Below are positions 10,539-18,289 of a stretch of 64,000 nt of DNA, one piece after another. The stretch is from Anaerolineae bacterium (lineage in GTDB: Bacteria > Chloroflexota > Anaerolineae > Promineifilales > Promineifilaceae). Both the position numbers and the translations under genes were made by a program. Each line of letters starts with the position of its first letter. Within the stretch, counting starts at the first letter, position 1. The notes beneath the pieces were generated by a model. That model was not told the origin of the DNA. It saw only the letters and a program-made list of their open reading frames with translations, and did not search any database. The stretch covers positions 1-64,000 of the forward strand of contig JAUIAP010000004.1 in assembly GCA_030425205.1 (NCBI GenBank), given 5' to 3'.

Positions 10539-10743
10539 ACCCCCTCACGACATCCTCTCAATCAATAAACACGCAGGTTATGGCTCAAGAAGTCTCATTG
10601 AGGCCGAAGAGCATCCCCGACGCCATTTGTGCATGGCAACACAAATGTGAGACAAAACCGCATAATTGCGAGATTTTTACCGTCGAGCCGACTGTAGGAT
10701 TGAAATATGCAGCTAATTGATCTGTATCCTAAGGAGAATTATC

Positions 10744-12219
10744 GTGAAACGACTTACTCTTTTCATCCTGATAGGCGGCTTGTTTGTGATTTCGGCATGG
10801 GGCGCAAGCGCGGCTCCGACAGCGATTGAGACGATGCGTGCCTCCATCGCGTCTGACAACACAGAAAGTGATTATCATGCTGAATATCCCGCCCTATCAC
10901 ATGATGGTCGCATCATCGTTTTTGAATCGGCCGCCGCTAATCTCGTCCCCAATGACACGAATAACATTACGGACATCTTCATGCATGATCAACAAACGGG
11001 GCAGACGGAGCGGGTCTCTATAAGCACGACAGGTGGCGACCCCAACTGGTTTTCGCGCTTGCCTGATATTTCGGCCGATGGCACGCTCATCGTCTATGAA
11101 TCACGCGCCAGTAATCTAGTCGATGGCATCACTGGCAACCAAATCTATCTTTACAACCGCCAGCTGATGACGACCACCGTTGTCTCTGTCGCTTCGGACG
11201 GAACGCAGGGGAATGGCTTTTCGAGCGATCCAGCGATTTCTGCCAACGGCCGATTTATCGCCTTTGAGTCATCTGCCGCCAATCTCGTTGCGGACGACAC
11301 AAATGGTGTCCAAGACATCTTCGTACACGATCGCCAAACAGGTCAAACAGCGCGGGTCTCGCTGGCGGACGATGGCACAGAAGCAGACGCTATTTCGTAC
11401 GATGCCGACATCTCCAGTGATGGCCGCTATGTTACTTACTGGTCAGAGGCAACCAATCTCGTTGCCAATGATAACAACTATTGCGGCTCGTTTTTTCCCA
11501 ACTGTTACGATGTCTTTCGTCATGATCGCGACACCGATATGGATGGCATATTCGACGAACCGGGGGCGATTCATACGGAATTGGTCGCCGTCACACCAAC
11601 GGGCGTGCAGGCAAATGACATGACATATTCGCCTGCGATTTCGGGTGATGGCCGCTTTATCGCCTTCCACACCAATGCGACAAACCTGCTCGGCGACGGC
11701 ATTTTTGGCACACACATTTACGTGCGTGACATGCTGACGGGTGCAATCGAGCGTGTGTCGGTGTCATCGGCAGGCGTGGCTGGCAACGGGCAATCGTTGG
11801 TGAGTTCAATTTCGGCCGATGGCCGGTATGTCGCCTTCTACTCAGGCGCATTCAATCTCGTCCCCAATGATACGGGTTTCTTCTTCGATGTATTCATCCA
11901 CGACCGCGAAATGCGGCAAACCGTTCGCGCGTCGGTGGATAGCAACGGCGTACAGGGCAATGGCGCAAGTGATCAGGTCGCCATATCGGGAAATGGGGAG
12001 TGGGTTGCCTACCGTTCTCGCGCGTCCAATCTTATCGCTGACGACACGAACAATTACGACGATGTGTTTGCCCATTTTTGGGAAGCACCAGAGTCATCGG
12101 CCGTCACGTTGAAGTCGATGCATGACGCGTCCCGCAACCATAACCTACTGATTGTATTCATAGGTTTGGTCACGCTCACATCCATATCAAGGCGCATCGC
12201 GCAAGGGGTAAAACGATGA
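10744..12219 (+). CDS. Exported PD40/TolB-like beta-propeller protein with C-terminal membrane helix
   Basis: About 491 aa. I chose the GTG start at 10744 because AAGGAG lies 8 nt upstream and the protein then begins with a clean signal peptide (basic KRL, hydrophobic core, ASA cleavage region). The body repeats about every 60 aa as ISADGRFIAFESxAxNLVxxDTNxxxDIFVHDRxTGxTxRVS, the PD40/WD40-like blade signature seen in TolB. Near the end SSAVTLKS is followed by a hydrophobic helix and a basic SRR...KR tail, matching other exported proteins here. The stop overlaps the next start (ATGA), so the two are co-transcribed and probably coupled. PD40 propellers generally mediate protein contacts; the specific role is unknown. 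Confidence 0.9.
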   Translation: MKRLTLFILIGGLFVISAWGASAAPTAIETMRASIASDNTESDYHAEYPALSHDGRIIVFESAAANLVPNDTNNITDIFMHDQQTGQTERVSISTTGGDPNWFSRLPDISADGTLIVYESRASNLVDGITGNQIYLYNRQLMTTTVVSVASDGTQGNGFSSDPAISANGRFIAFESSAANLVADDTNGVQDIFVHDRQTGQTARVSLADDGTEADAISYDADISSDGRYVTYWSEATNLVANDNNYCGSFFPNCYDVFRHDRDTDMDGIFDEPGAIHTELVAVTPTGVQANDMTYSPAISGDGRFIAFHTNATNLLGDGIFGTHIYVRDMLTGAIERVSVSSAGVAGNGQSLVSSISADGRYVAFYSGAFNLVPNDTGFFFDVFIHDREMRQTVRASVDSNGVQGNGASDQVAISGNGEWVAYRSRASNLIADDTNNYDDVFAHFWEAPESSAVTLKSMHDASRNHNLLIVFIGLVTLTSISRRIAQGVKR

Positions 12220-14030
12220 AGAATCTAATCTGGTTGGCTATGATTGCCGTATTGATCGGCCTACTTTCCCAATTGGCAAGAGCCAACAACAGCATCTCAC
12301 TCGAATCAGTGGCGACCGATGGAACGCAAGGCAATGGGTTTTCTATCGGTCAGGCGATTAGTTCAGATGGTCAACGTATTGTGTTTGCATCGGATGCGGA
12401 CAATCTGGTGGAAGAGGACGTAAATGGGTGGGGTGACATTTTCTTGCGCGATGTGGCGGCCGGAACGACGGTGATCATTGCGGAGAATGCCAATCATTTG
12501 TCGAGTGCACCGGCAATTTCGGCCGATGGGACAACCGTGGCGTTCCAGTCACTTGCCGACAATCTCGTTCCCAACGACACCAATGGGCAGTATGATATCT
12601 TCGTGCGCTCGCTCCCCGATGGCCCAATTGAACGAGTCTCGGTGACATCAGCGGGTGAGCAAGCGTTCCAGAGTAGTTTCGGCCCTGCACTTTCGGCCGA
12701 TGGTCGCATTGTGGCCTTCAGCACCACCTCGTCGCTTGTCCCAACCGATACCAACCGTTTCAGTGATGTGTACGTGCACGACCGTGTGATCAGCGAGACA
12801 GTGCGAGTATCGGTCGCCACGGATGGAACCGAAGGGAACGAAGGGTCAAGCAGCCTTGACATTTCGGACGATGGTCGCTTCATCGCCTTCACTTCGCGTG
12901 CCTCCAATTTGGCTCCCAACGACATGCCTTTGTGTTTTGGCCTTTCCTGTGACGATGTGTTCCTGCATGACCGCAATGACGGTACAACAAAGCGCATTTC
13001 AGTCAATAGCAGTGGCGACGGCGGCAATGGGCATTCGCGATACCCCCATATTTCGGCCGATGGTCGTTTCGTCGTCTTTCAATCTTATGCTGATAATTTG
13101 GTCTCCAATGATGTCGAAATGTGTTTTGAGGAGAATTGCACTGACATCTTTATCTATGACCGCAACACGGATAGCTTGTCGCGAGTTGTCTCGACAGTCA
13201 ACGGGGTGGTGCATTCCGGTCATGCGACCGCGCCTGATATTTCGGCCGATGGCAACACAATTGCCTATCAATTCTTAGCCGACGAGCAGCATGAGCCGTG
13301 CCGAGGGTTGGAGTGTATTCTCGTCTATGACCGCACGTCGGGCGCGGCCACCGTCGTCACCCAAGCGTTTGATGGAGGCACGCCCAATGGTTCCTCGTTT
13401 ACGCCGGTGCTTTCGGCCGATGGTCGGTTTGTCGCCTTTTCGTCTGTTTCCTCGACGCTCGTCGAAAATGACAACAACGGTCAATACGATGTGTTTTTGC
13501 ACGAACGCACGGGGCAACCGCATCCCAATCTCCCCATCTACTACGGTGTCCGCGATCAGTTGATGCGCGGCACGTTGCGCGGCGATCGCTACATTGGCTT
13601 GTATGAGGCGCATTCGCAAGAGATGGTCAACTTGATTTTGGCAGATGGGGCGTTGCGCGCGGATGCGTTGCACACATTGTCATTGTGGGCGCCATCATTT
13701 CAGGCGTTGTTGGATGGGGAACGGGCGCAGCAGACTGTAATTTCGGCCGAACAGGTACAAACGCTCGATGATTTTCTGACCGCTGTCGAAAACGCGGGGT
13801 CGGAAGCGTTGACGGACGCAATTTCGGCCGAACGCGCCGCCCTGCCACCGCTCACCGATTTCGTCGGTATGAGCATGATAGACGCCCGCGATCTTCTCCT
13901 ACCGCCTCCTGCCTATACCGTTTATCTGCCCATCACACGTAGCACCACCAGCGCATCTCGCGCCACGCCAACTAGAAATACTTGCTTTGTCGAGTGCGCT
14001 CATACCGGCCAATGCCAGCAGGATCCCTGA
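12216..14030 (+). CDS. Exported PD40/TolB-like beta-propeller protein, paralogue of the upstream gene
   Basis: 604 aa. The ATG overlaps the upstream stop. It has an N-terminal signal peptide (MKNLIWLAMIAVLIGLLSQL) and then six or more blades of the type ISADGRFVAFxSxASNLVxNDxNxxxDVFLHDR, closely related to the preceding protein. After about residue 435 the propeller gives way to a helical region (YYGVRDQLMRGTLRGDRY...), then YTVYLPITRS near the C-terminus. Such xYLPxI/V tails are frequent in Chloroflexota exported proteins (recollection, not searched). There is no C-terminal membrane helix, so the protein may be released or attached otherwise. Six ISADG-type blades carry the iterated palindrome TCGGCCGAT. 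Confidence 0.9.
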   Translation: MKNLIWLAMIAVLIGLLSQLARANNSISLESVATDGTQGNGFSIGQAISSDGQRIVFASDADNLVEEDVNGWGDIFLRDVAAGTTVIIAENANHLSSAPAISADGTTVAFQSLADNLVPNDTNGQYDIFVRSLPDGPIERVSVTSAGEQAFQSSFGPALSADGRIVAFSTTSSLVPTDTNRFSDVYVHDRVISETVRVSVATDGTEGNEGSSSLDISDDGRFIAFTSRASNLAPNDMPLCFGLSCDDVFLHDRNDGTTKRISVNSSGDGGNGHSRYPHISADGRFVVFQSYADNLVSNDVEMCFEENCTDIFIYDRNTDSLSRVVSTVNGVVHSGHATAPDISADGNTIAYQFLADEQHEPCRGLECILVYDRTSGAATVVTQAFDGGTPNGSSFTPVLSADGRFVAFSSVSSTLVENDNNGQYDVFLHERTGQPHPNLPIYYGVRDQLMRGTLRGDRYIGLYEAHSQEMVNLILADGALRADALHTLSLWAPSFQALLDGERAQQTVISAEQVQTLDDFLTAVENAGSEALTDAISAERAALPPLTDFVGMSMIDARDLLLPPPAYTVYLPITRSTTSASRATPTRNTCFVECAHTGQCQQDP

Positions 14031-14040
14031 TCCACGATAA

Positions 14041-14073
14041 AGAAATGCAACATCTCTGAGATGTTGCATTTCT
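14041..14073. terminator. Bidirectional hairpin terminator between convergent genes
   Basis: A 16-bp perfect inverted repeat (AGAAATGCAACATCTC and its complement, one base between) sits between the end of the PD40 operon and the end of the convergent SARP gene. Its outer bases are A/T-rich, giving short U tracts in both directions. Confidence 0.8.
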
Positions 14074-14118
14074 GCCTTTGGATTAGGCTTATGCAAAGTA
14101 TTGCACTGTATGAGTCGG

Positions 14119-17100
14119 TTAATGCACAAGCGTAATCAGGCGTGCAGCCCGACCATCCTCATAATCACACAACATTCGATAACATTCTGCGTAGGTGCGC
14201 TGTGCGTCAATCACCCCTTCAAGCGGTTTTGCGAGCAATGACGTGGCGGCAGCAGCGACGTACTCATATGCAAGCTCGTGTTTGCCCGCCTGTTGTGCCG
14301 CCGCCGCTGCGCCAATTTGATGCTCTACGATGCTCGAACGATGCCCAAGCTGTCGATAGATGACAAGACAACGCTCGAACGCGGCGAGCGCTTGCAATGG
14401 TCGCACGGTGGCAAGCAGCACATAGCCGAGCGCATACTCTCCCAGCGCTTCCGCTTCGATTAGGCTGAACGTTTTTGCGGTGGCGACCACGTTGGCGGCG
14501 TGTTCTTCGGCCGATTTGAGTTGACCCAGATGGTGCAATGCCAGAGAGAGGTTGAATTCGGCGTGCATCATCTGAATGAGATCACCAGCGTCGCGGGAGA
14601 GGGCGAGAGAGCGGCGATGACGTTTCGCGCTTTTCGCATAGTCACCCGTGCGGCGAGCGACCCAACCGATGACGTTGTTGGCACGACTCTCAATGGCGTG
14701 ATCGCGGGTGAGATCGGTCAATGCTAACGCCGACTCGGCATAACGACGGGTTTGTTCAAGCTGATCTTGTGCAGATGCCGCAATCGCCAACGTGATTTGC
14801 ACCCGCTGCTGTAGGCGCGTGTGGTCAAGCGTTTTGGCAAGTTGTAACGCTGCGCTTGCGACCGCTTTGCATTCGTCATAGCGACTGACCACGCACAGAT
14901 GATAGGCATGCGTTGCCATGATCGTTCCAGCTAGCGCATCGAGTGAATGCTGCTGGGCGTGTGAGAGCGCAGTTTGTAGCAGCGTTTCGGCCGATTCCAC
15001 CTCACCAACCTCCCGCGCAATCTCCCCCAGCGTCAACTGTGCCAACGCAACCTCCCGCGCAGGCACACCATCGGCCACCACGACCGCTTCCGCCAACAGG
15101 CGCGACTGTTCCAAATGACCCCGCTGGAAGAGCAGACGGGCGCGACTCGCCATAATCGGCAGCGCGTCCACCTGCGGCGGATTTGCGTTCAACAGCTCCG
15201 CAAACAGGTCGGACACCTCCTCGTATAACCCCTGGGCAGCGGCAAAGTGCATCCACGCCGTCGCTGTTTGTGCCAATCGGCCGAATTCCCGCTGCGCCAC
15301 CGCAAACCGCCACGCCTGACGGATATTGTCGAGTTCGCGGTTGAGTTTTCGCACGGCCAAGGCTGGTTCTTTGCCATACAGAGCTGGCTCCGTCGCCGCG
15401 AGTTGCGTGCAGTAGTAGCTGCTGTGCTGCTGTTGGAACTGTGGCGCGTCGGCCAACTGTTCCAACGCCAGCTGACGCAACAGTTCGTGCATGTCGTAGC
15501 GCACCCCCTCAGTCAGGCGGTTGATTCTCAGCAGCGATTTGTGGCTGAGGCGCGTCAATTCGGCCGATTCACACCCCGCCAACAACCGCGCCGCCTCCGC
15601 CGTGAACCCCCCTCGAAAGAGCGCAATACGGCTCAACGTTTGCTGTTCCGCCTGACTGAGCAGTCGCCACGATGAGTTGAAGACGGCGCGAATGCTGCGA
15701 TGTTGCGGGGCGACATCGTGGAGCGTCGTCGCCAGAAGGTCGCGGTCAGCCTGAATCGCCTGTGTGATGTGCGCCAGTGGTTGGACAGCAGCAACGGCCG
15801 CCGCCAGTTCGATGCCAAGCGGCATCCCCTCCACCAGTTGACAGATGGCGGTAACGTGCGGGAGATTTTCGGCCGAAAATCGAAAGCGTTTGTCCACGCG
15901 CCGCATTCGATCCCCAAACAGACGCATGGCGGCCGAGCGCGTCGCATCGGCAAGCCGGGCATCTGGTTTGGGCAGCGGCAGCCCGTGCAGTCGATGGATA
16001 TCTTCTGCCTGCACGTTGAGCTGAATGCGCGACGTCACCAGCACGACAATCCGTTCCGTTTGTTGCAGTAGTTTGAGGACAAAATGCACGCCGTCCACAA
16101 TCTGTTCAAAGTTATCGAGCAGCAACAGCGTCTCGCGCTGGCGTAAGGCGTTGAGTAGCTGTTCGCTGTGCGTGATCCCCAGTGCGGATGCGATGGCGGA
16201 CGGCAGCGCGTCGGCACGATCAACACCCGCCAAATCGACAAAGAAAACGCCGTGGGCAAAGTGTGGGAGTTGACGCTGGGCGACCTCATGCGCGAGGCGT
16301 GTTTTGCCCATCCCGCCCGCCCCGACGAGCGAAAAGAGTCGATAGTTGCGGTCGCCGATGGCTGTTTCGAGGTCGGCGATTTCTGCTTTTCGGCCGAAAA
16401 ATGGCGTCAACGTCTGTGGCAAGTTGGAGGGCGTTGCGCGGTTTTGCGCAGCTGTGCCAGCACGTTGTTGTCGCAAGGTGGCTGCAATGGCTTGCGTCTC
16501 TGGAGCAGGTTCGACGTTCAACTCGTCGTTCAGCAGTTGGCGACACCACTCGTAATGCGCGAGCGCGGCGGCGACCTGTCCCTGCTGTGCCAAAAGCTGC
16601 ATCAACTGGCGATGGGCTACCTCGTGGAGCGGGTCGCTGATCAACAGGCGGCGCGTCACGGCGGTTGCGGCTGCCCAACATTGCGCCGCCACTAGCACAC
16701 GACCAAGCTGTTCAAGCCGTTCCATCAGCGCAATTCGCAGCTGTTCACGTTCAACAAACAGCCACTCATCAAACGCGGCGCACTCCTCTAAATAGAAGCC
16801 AGTCAGCAGGTCGGCCGTGTATTGCGTTTCGATGATTTGCCACTGGTGCAACGCCGTCTCTTTGCCGTCAACGCGCTCGGAAAGCAGCTGATTGAGCGTG
16901 TGAACATCGACCGCGACGGACGGGTGGGGTTGAAAAACGATCTGCTGACGGGTCGCCGTGATCAGGGGTGGGGTGGTGTTGGGCAGACGGCGGCGCAAAC
17001 GGGAAAGCGCAACGCGCAGATTGTTCCGCGCCTCTGTCGTGGACAGTTCAGGCCACAGCAAACCGAGCAGCGTATCGCGTGTGACGGGCTGGGCGGCAAA

Positions 17101-17217
17101 TGTCAGATAGGCGAGCAAGGCTTGCTCTTTACGACGGGAAGGGGTGCGGTCGCCCTGCGGGGTGTGGAGGGAAAATCGGCCGAAAAAAGTAATCCGAGAC
17201 GTTGGTGCTGCGTTCAT
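14119..17217 (-). CDS. SARP/AfsR-type transcriptional regulator: DNA-binding and BTAD domains, NB-ARC-like ATPase, TPR repeats
   Basis: 1032 aa. The N-terminus (about residues 8-90) matches an OmpR-type winged helix (FFGRFSLHTPQG, LLGLLWPE, ARNNLRVALSRLRR). It is followed by a bacterial transcriptional activation domain (about 95-245, ending in LNVEPAPETQ). An STAND/NB-ARC-like ATPase follows, with Walker A GAGGMGKT near residue 300 and Walker B LLLLDNFEQI near 360. The C-terminal half is TPR-like helical repeats. This is the AfsR architecture: ATP-dependent activators that bind direct heptamer repeats just upstream of the -10 box. The gene is divergent from the small-protein/giant-protein operon, whose promoter has exactly such repeats at 17519-17536, so that operon is the likely target. 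No ribosome binding site is obvious. Confidence 0.92.
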   Translation of the reverse strand: MNAAPTSRITFFGRFSLHTPQGDRTPSRRKEQALLAYLTFAAQPVTRDTLLGLLWPELSTTEARNNLRVALSRLRRRLPNTTPPLITATRQQIVFQPHPSVAVDVHTLNQLLSERVDGKETALHQWQIIETQYTADLLTGFYLEECAAFDEWLFVEREQLRIALMERLEQLGRVLVAAQCWAAATAVTRRLLISDPLHEVAHRQLMQLLAQQGQVAAALAHYEWCRQLLNDELNVEPAPETQAIAATLRQQRAGTAAQNRATPSNLPQTLTPFFGRKAEIADLETAIGDRNYRLFSLVGAGGMGKTRLAHEVAQRQLPHFAHGVFFVDLAGVDRADALPSAIASALGITHSEQLLNALRQRETLLLLDNFEQIVDGVHFVLKLLQQTERIVVLVTSRIQLNVQAEDIHRLHGLPLPKPDARLADATRSAAMRLFGDRMRRVDKRFRFSAENLPHVTAICQLVEGMPLGIELAAAVAAVQPLAHITQAIQADRDLLATTLHDVAPQHRSIRAVFNSSWRLLSQAEQQTLSRIALFRGGFTAEAARLLAGCESAELTRLSHKSLLRINRLTEGVRYDMHELLRQLALEQLADAPQFQQQHSSYYCTQLAATEPALYGKEPALAVRKLNRELDNIRQAWRFAVAQREFGRLAQTATAWMHFAAAQGLYEEVSDLFAELLNANPPQVDALPIMASRARLLFQRGHLEQSRLLAEAVVVADGVPAREVALAQLTLGEIAREVGEVESAETLLQTALSHAQQHSLDALAGTIMATHAYHLCVVSRYDECKAVASAALQLAKTLDHTRLQQRVQITLAIAASAQDQLEQTRRYAESALALTDLTRDHAIESRANNVIGWVARRTGDYAKSAKRHRRSLALSRDAGDLIQMMHAEFNLSLALHHLGQLKSAEEHAANVVATAKTFSLIEAEALGEYALGYVLLATVRPLQALAAFERCLVIYRQLGHRSSIVEHQIGAAAAAQQAGKHELAYEYVAAAATSLLAKPLEGVIDAQRTYAECYRMLCDYEDGRAARLITLVH

Positions 17218-17241
17218 GCTTAAGTTGCGCTCACTTAATAA

Positions 17242-17434
17242 CTCACGTTACGCACACGGTTGTAGGGGCGAGGTAAACGGCTTATAGCTTTACCTAATTG
17301 CGGTTTACATGCCGTTTATCTCGCCCAGGTTGTGCGAATGGTCAAACTGGGCGAGACAAATGGCGTAAACATTTGAAATGCTTGGCGTTCGATGCCATTT
17401 GCCTAGCCCCTACATCGACGCTGCGTAACGTGAG
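17242..17434. mobile_element. MITE-like double-hairpin element, copy 1
   Basis: The outer 13-bp arms CTCACGTTACGCA (17242-17254) and TGCGTAACGTGAG (17422-17434) are perfect inverted repeats. The core (17262-17413) runs from GTAGGGGCGAGGTAAACGGC to GCCATTTGCCTAGCCCCTAC. Inside, GCCGTTTATCTCGCCCAG pairs with the left arm and CTGGGCGAGACAAATGGC with the right arm, so the core folds either as two hairpins or as one long one. It has no coding capacity. A second core copy lies at 40528-40680. Confidence 0.75.
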
Positions 17435-17507
17435 ATAACCCATTGTAGACGACGCCACCTCGATCCGACACAAAAAAACCGCAACCGACTGAACGCGCGC
17501 CAAATCG

Positions 17508-17557
17508 TTACCACGACTGGTAATGGTTGGGTAATGGTCACATCTATACTGATACAA
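17508..17557 (+). promoter_or_regulatory. Candidate SARP-dependent promoter with direct heptamer repeats
   Basis: Heptamers GGTAATG at 17519-17525 and 17530-17536 are separated by 4 nt (11-bp pitch). Exactly 8 nt separate the second from a -10 box TATACT at 17545-17550, and an ATG follows 7 nt later. Direct heptamers at 11-bp pitch, 8 nt from the -10, are the published layout for SARP activators such as ActII-ORF4, DnrI and AfsR. There is no good -35, also typical of these promoters. A near-palindrome TTACCA-CGAC-TGGTAA overlaps the first repeat (17508-17523). Confidence 0.7.
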
Positions 17558-17755
17558 ATGGAAAAAGAAACGCGCTCCTATCTCTTGCGTTTGTGGCGAT
17601 CGGCCGAAAATCAGCCGTGGCGAGCCACAATCGAACAGATCGCGGCCGAACATGCGCCGCAACATTTTGCCGCCATCGACGATCTACTCAACCACCTGCA
17701 CGCGCTAACAGCGTCAACCACCAGCCAGCCAGCATCATTCGGCAACGAGGAATAA
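17558..17755 (+). CDS. Small conserved-looking protein (65 aa), first gene of the giant-protein operon
   Basis: The protein begins MEKETRSYLLRLWRSAENQPW and has no signal peptide or membrane helix. I start it at the ATG at 17558, which lies 7 nt after the -10 box TATACT and suggests a leaderless message; an upstream ATG at 17534 is also in frame but would lie before the promoter. The opening RSYLLRLWR...PWRATIE resembles short Chloroflexota proteins I recall as following large regulators (memory only). It ends 3 nt before the start of the giant gene, so the two are surely co-transcribed. Function unknown. Confidence 0.7.
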   Translation: MEKETRSYLLRLWRSAENQPWRATIEQIAAEHAPQHFAAIDDLLNHLHALTASTTSQPASFGNEE

Positions 17756-17758
17756 GCC

Positions 17759-18289
17759 ATGAATCGGCTACAACATAAATTAGCAAACAAACGACGACGT
17801 GCCGCCCTTACTTTTGGCCTATTGGTTTTGGCCGTCTCTTTGAGCGTCGTGTACTTTGGGGTGGGCGGCGGTGTGGCGACGGCCGAAAGCGAGTTGGTGG
17901 CGGCATGGCGTAATGTGCAAATTGCGGGTCGCTATGAATTTTCGGCCGATGTGACCCAAAAAACGATCCCGCTGCCATCCGTCACCAACGTCGGGCGTGG
18001 CAGCAGCCAACAGCGCATCTATATGGAAGGTAGCAACCAGATTCAGGAAGAGACGCTCCAGCTTGCAATGTGGTCTAACGGTGGCAGCGTGCTACAGCCA
18101 GACACCGCCTACCAAGTGGAGGTGATCGACGGTCACACACGTACCAAAATCGGCAACGAGCCTTGGCGCGACTCAGAGAGCGTGCCCAGCTCATTTGCCC
18201 CCAATGGCAACCCGTTCTCGTTTCTGGTTGCCGCGACCGACGTCACCCGTGAACCGTCCAGCGACCCCAACCAAACACACTGTCTATAG
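17759..18289 (+). CDS. Giant surface protein, N-terminal fragment (before apparent frameshift 1)
   Basis: 176 aa in this frame. It has a basic N-terminus (KLANKRRRAAL) and one hydrophobic helix at about residues 18-38, a signal anchor, then an extracytoplasmic domain starting ELVAAWRNVQIAGRYEFSADV. The domain breaks off at 18289 in mid-fold, and the missing continuation (THTVYSFALDG...) is in the +1 frame of the next ORF. The switch must occur between about 18260 and 18285, most simply by one extra base in CCAAACACAC. Read together, this and the next two ORFs form one gene of about 4300 codons. It is either a genuine mutation, a phase-variable or programmed shift, or a sequence error. Confidence 0.8.
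   Translation: MNRLQHKLANKRRRAALTFGLLVLAVSLSVVYFGVGGGVATAESELVAAWRNVQIAGRYEFSADVTQKTIPLPSVTNVGRGSSQQRIYMEGSNQIQEETLQLAMWSNGGSVLQPDTAYQVEVIDGHTRTKIGNEPWRDSESVPSSFAPNGNPFSFLVAATDVTREPSSDPNQTHCL

Larger units (their letters stand above)
10379..10743. other. Intergenic region with paired REP-like repeats and palindromes
   Basis: This 365-bp gap holds no convincing gene. It contains two REP-like units in inverted orientation, a long perfect palindrome around the TCGGCCGA site at 10523, and an 8-bp inverted repeat (CATTTGTG at 10624-10631, CACAAATG at 10640-10647) that could be an operator. The ribosome binding site of the next gene is at its right end. I found no clear -35/-10 pair. Confidence 0.6.
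17218..17557. other. Divergent intergenic region: MITE-like element and SARP-type promoter
   Basis: This 340-bp gap between the SARP gene and the giant-protein operon holds a 193-bp MITE-like element (17242-17434) and the promoter described at 17508-17557. I see no protein gene in it. Confidence 0.7.

Noticed and set aside
14041..14073. Hairpin as a small RNA gene
   Set aside because: It sits exactly between convergent gene ends and has the form of a bidirectional terminator.
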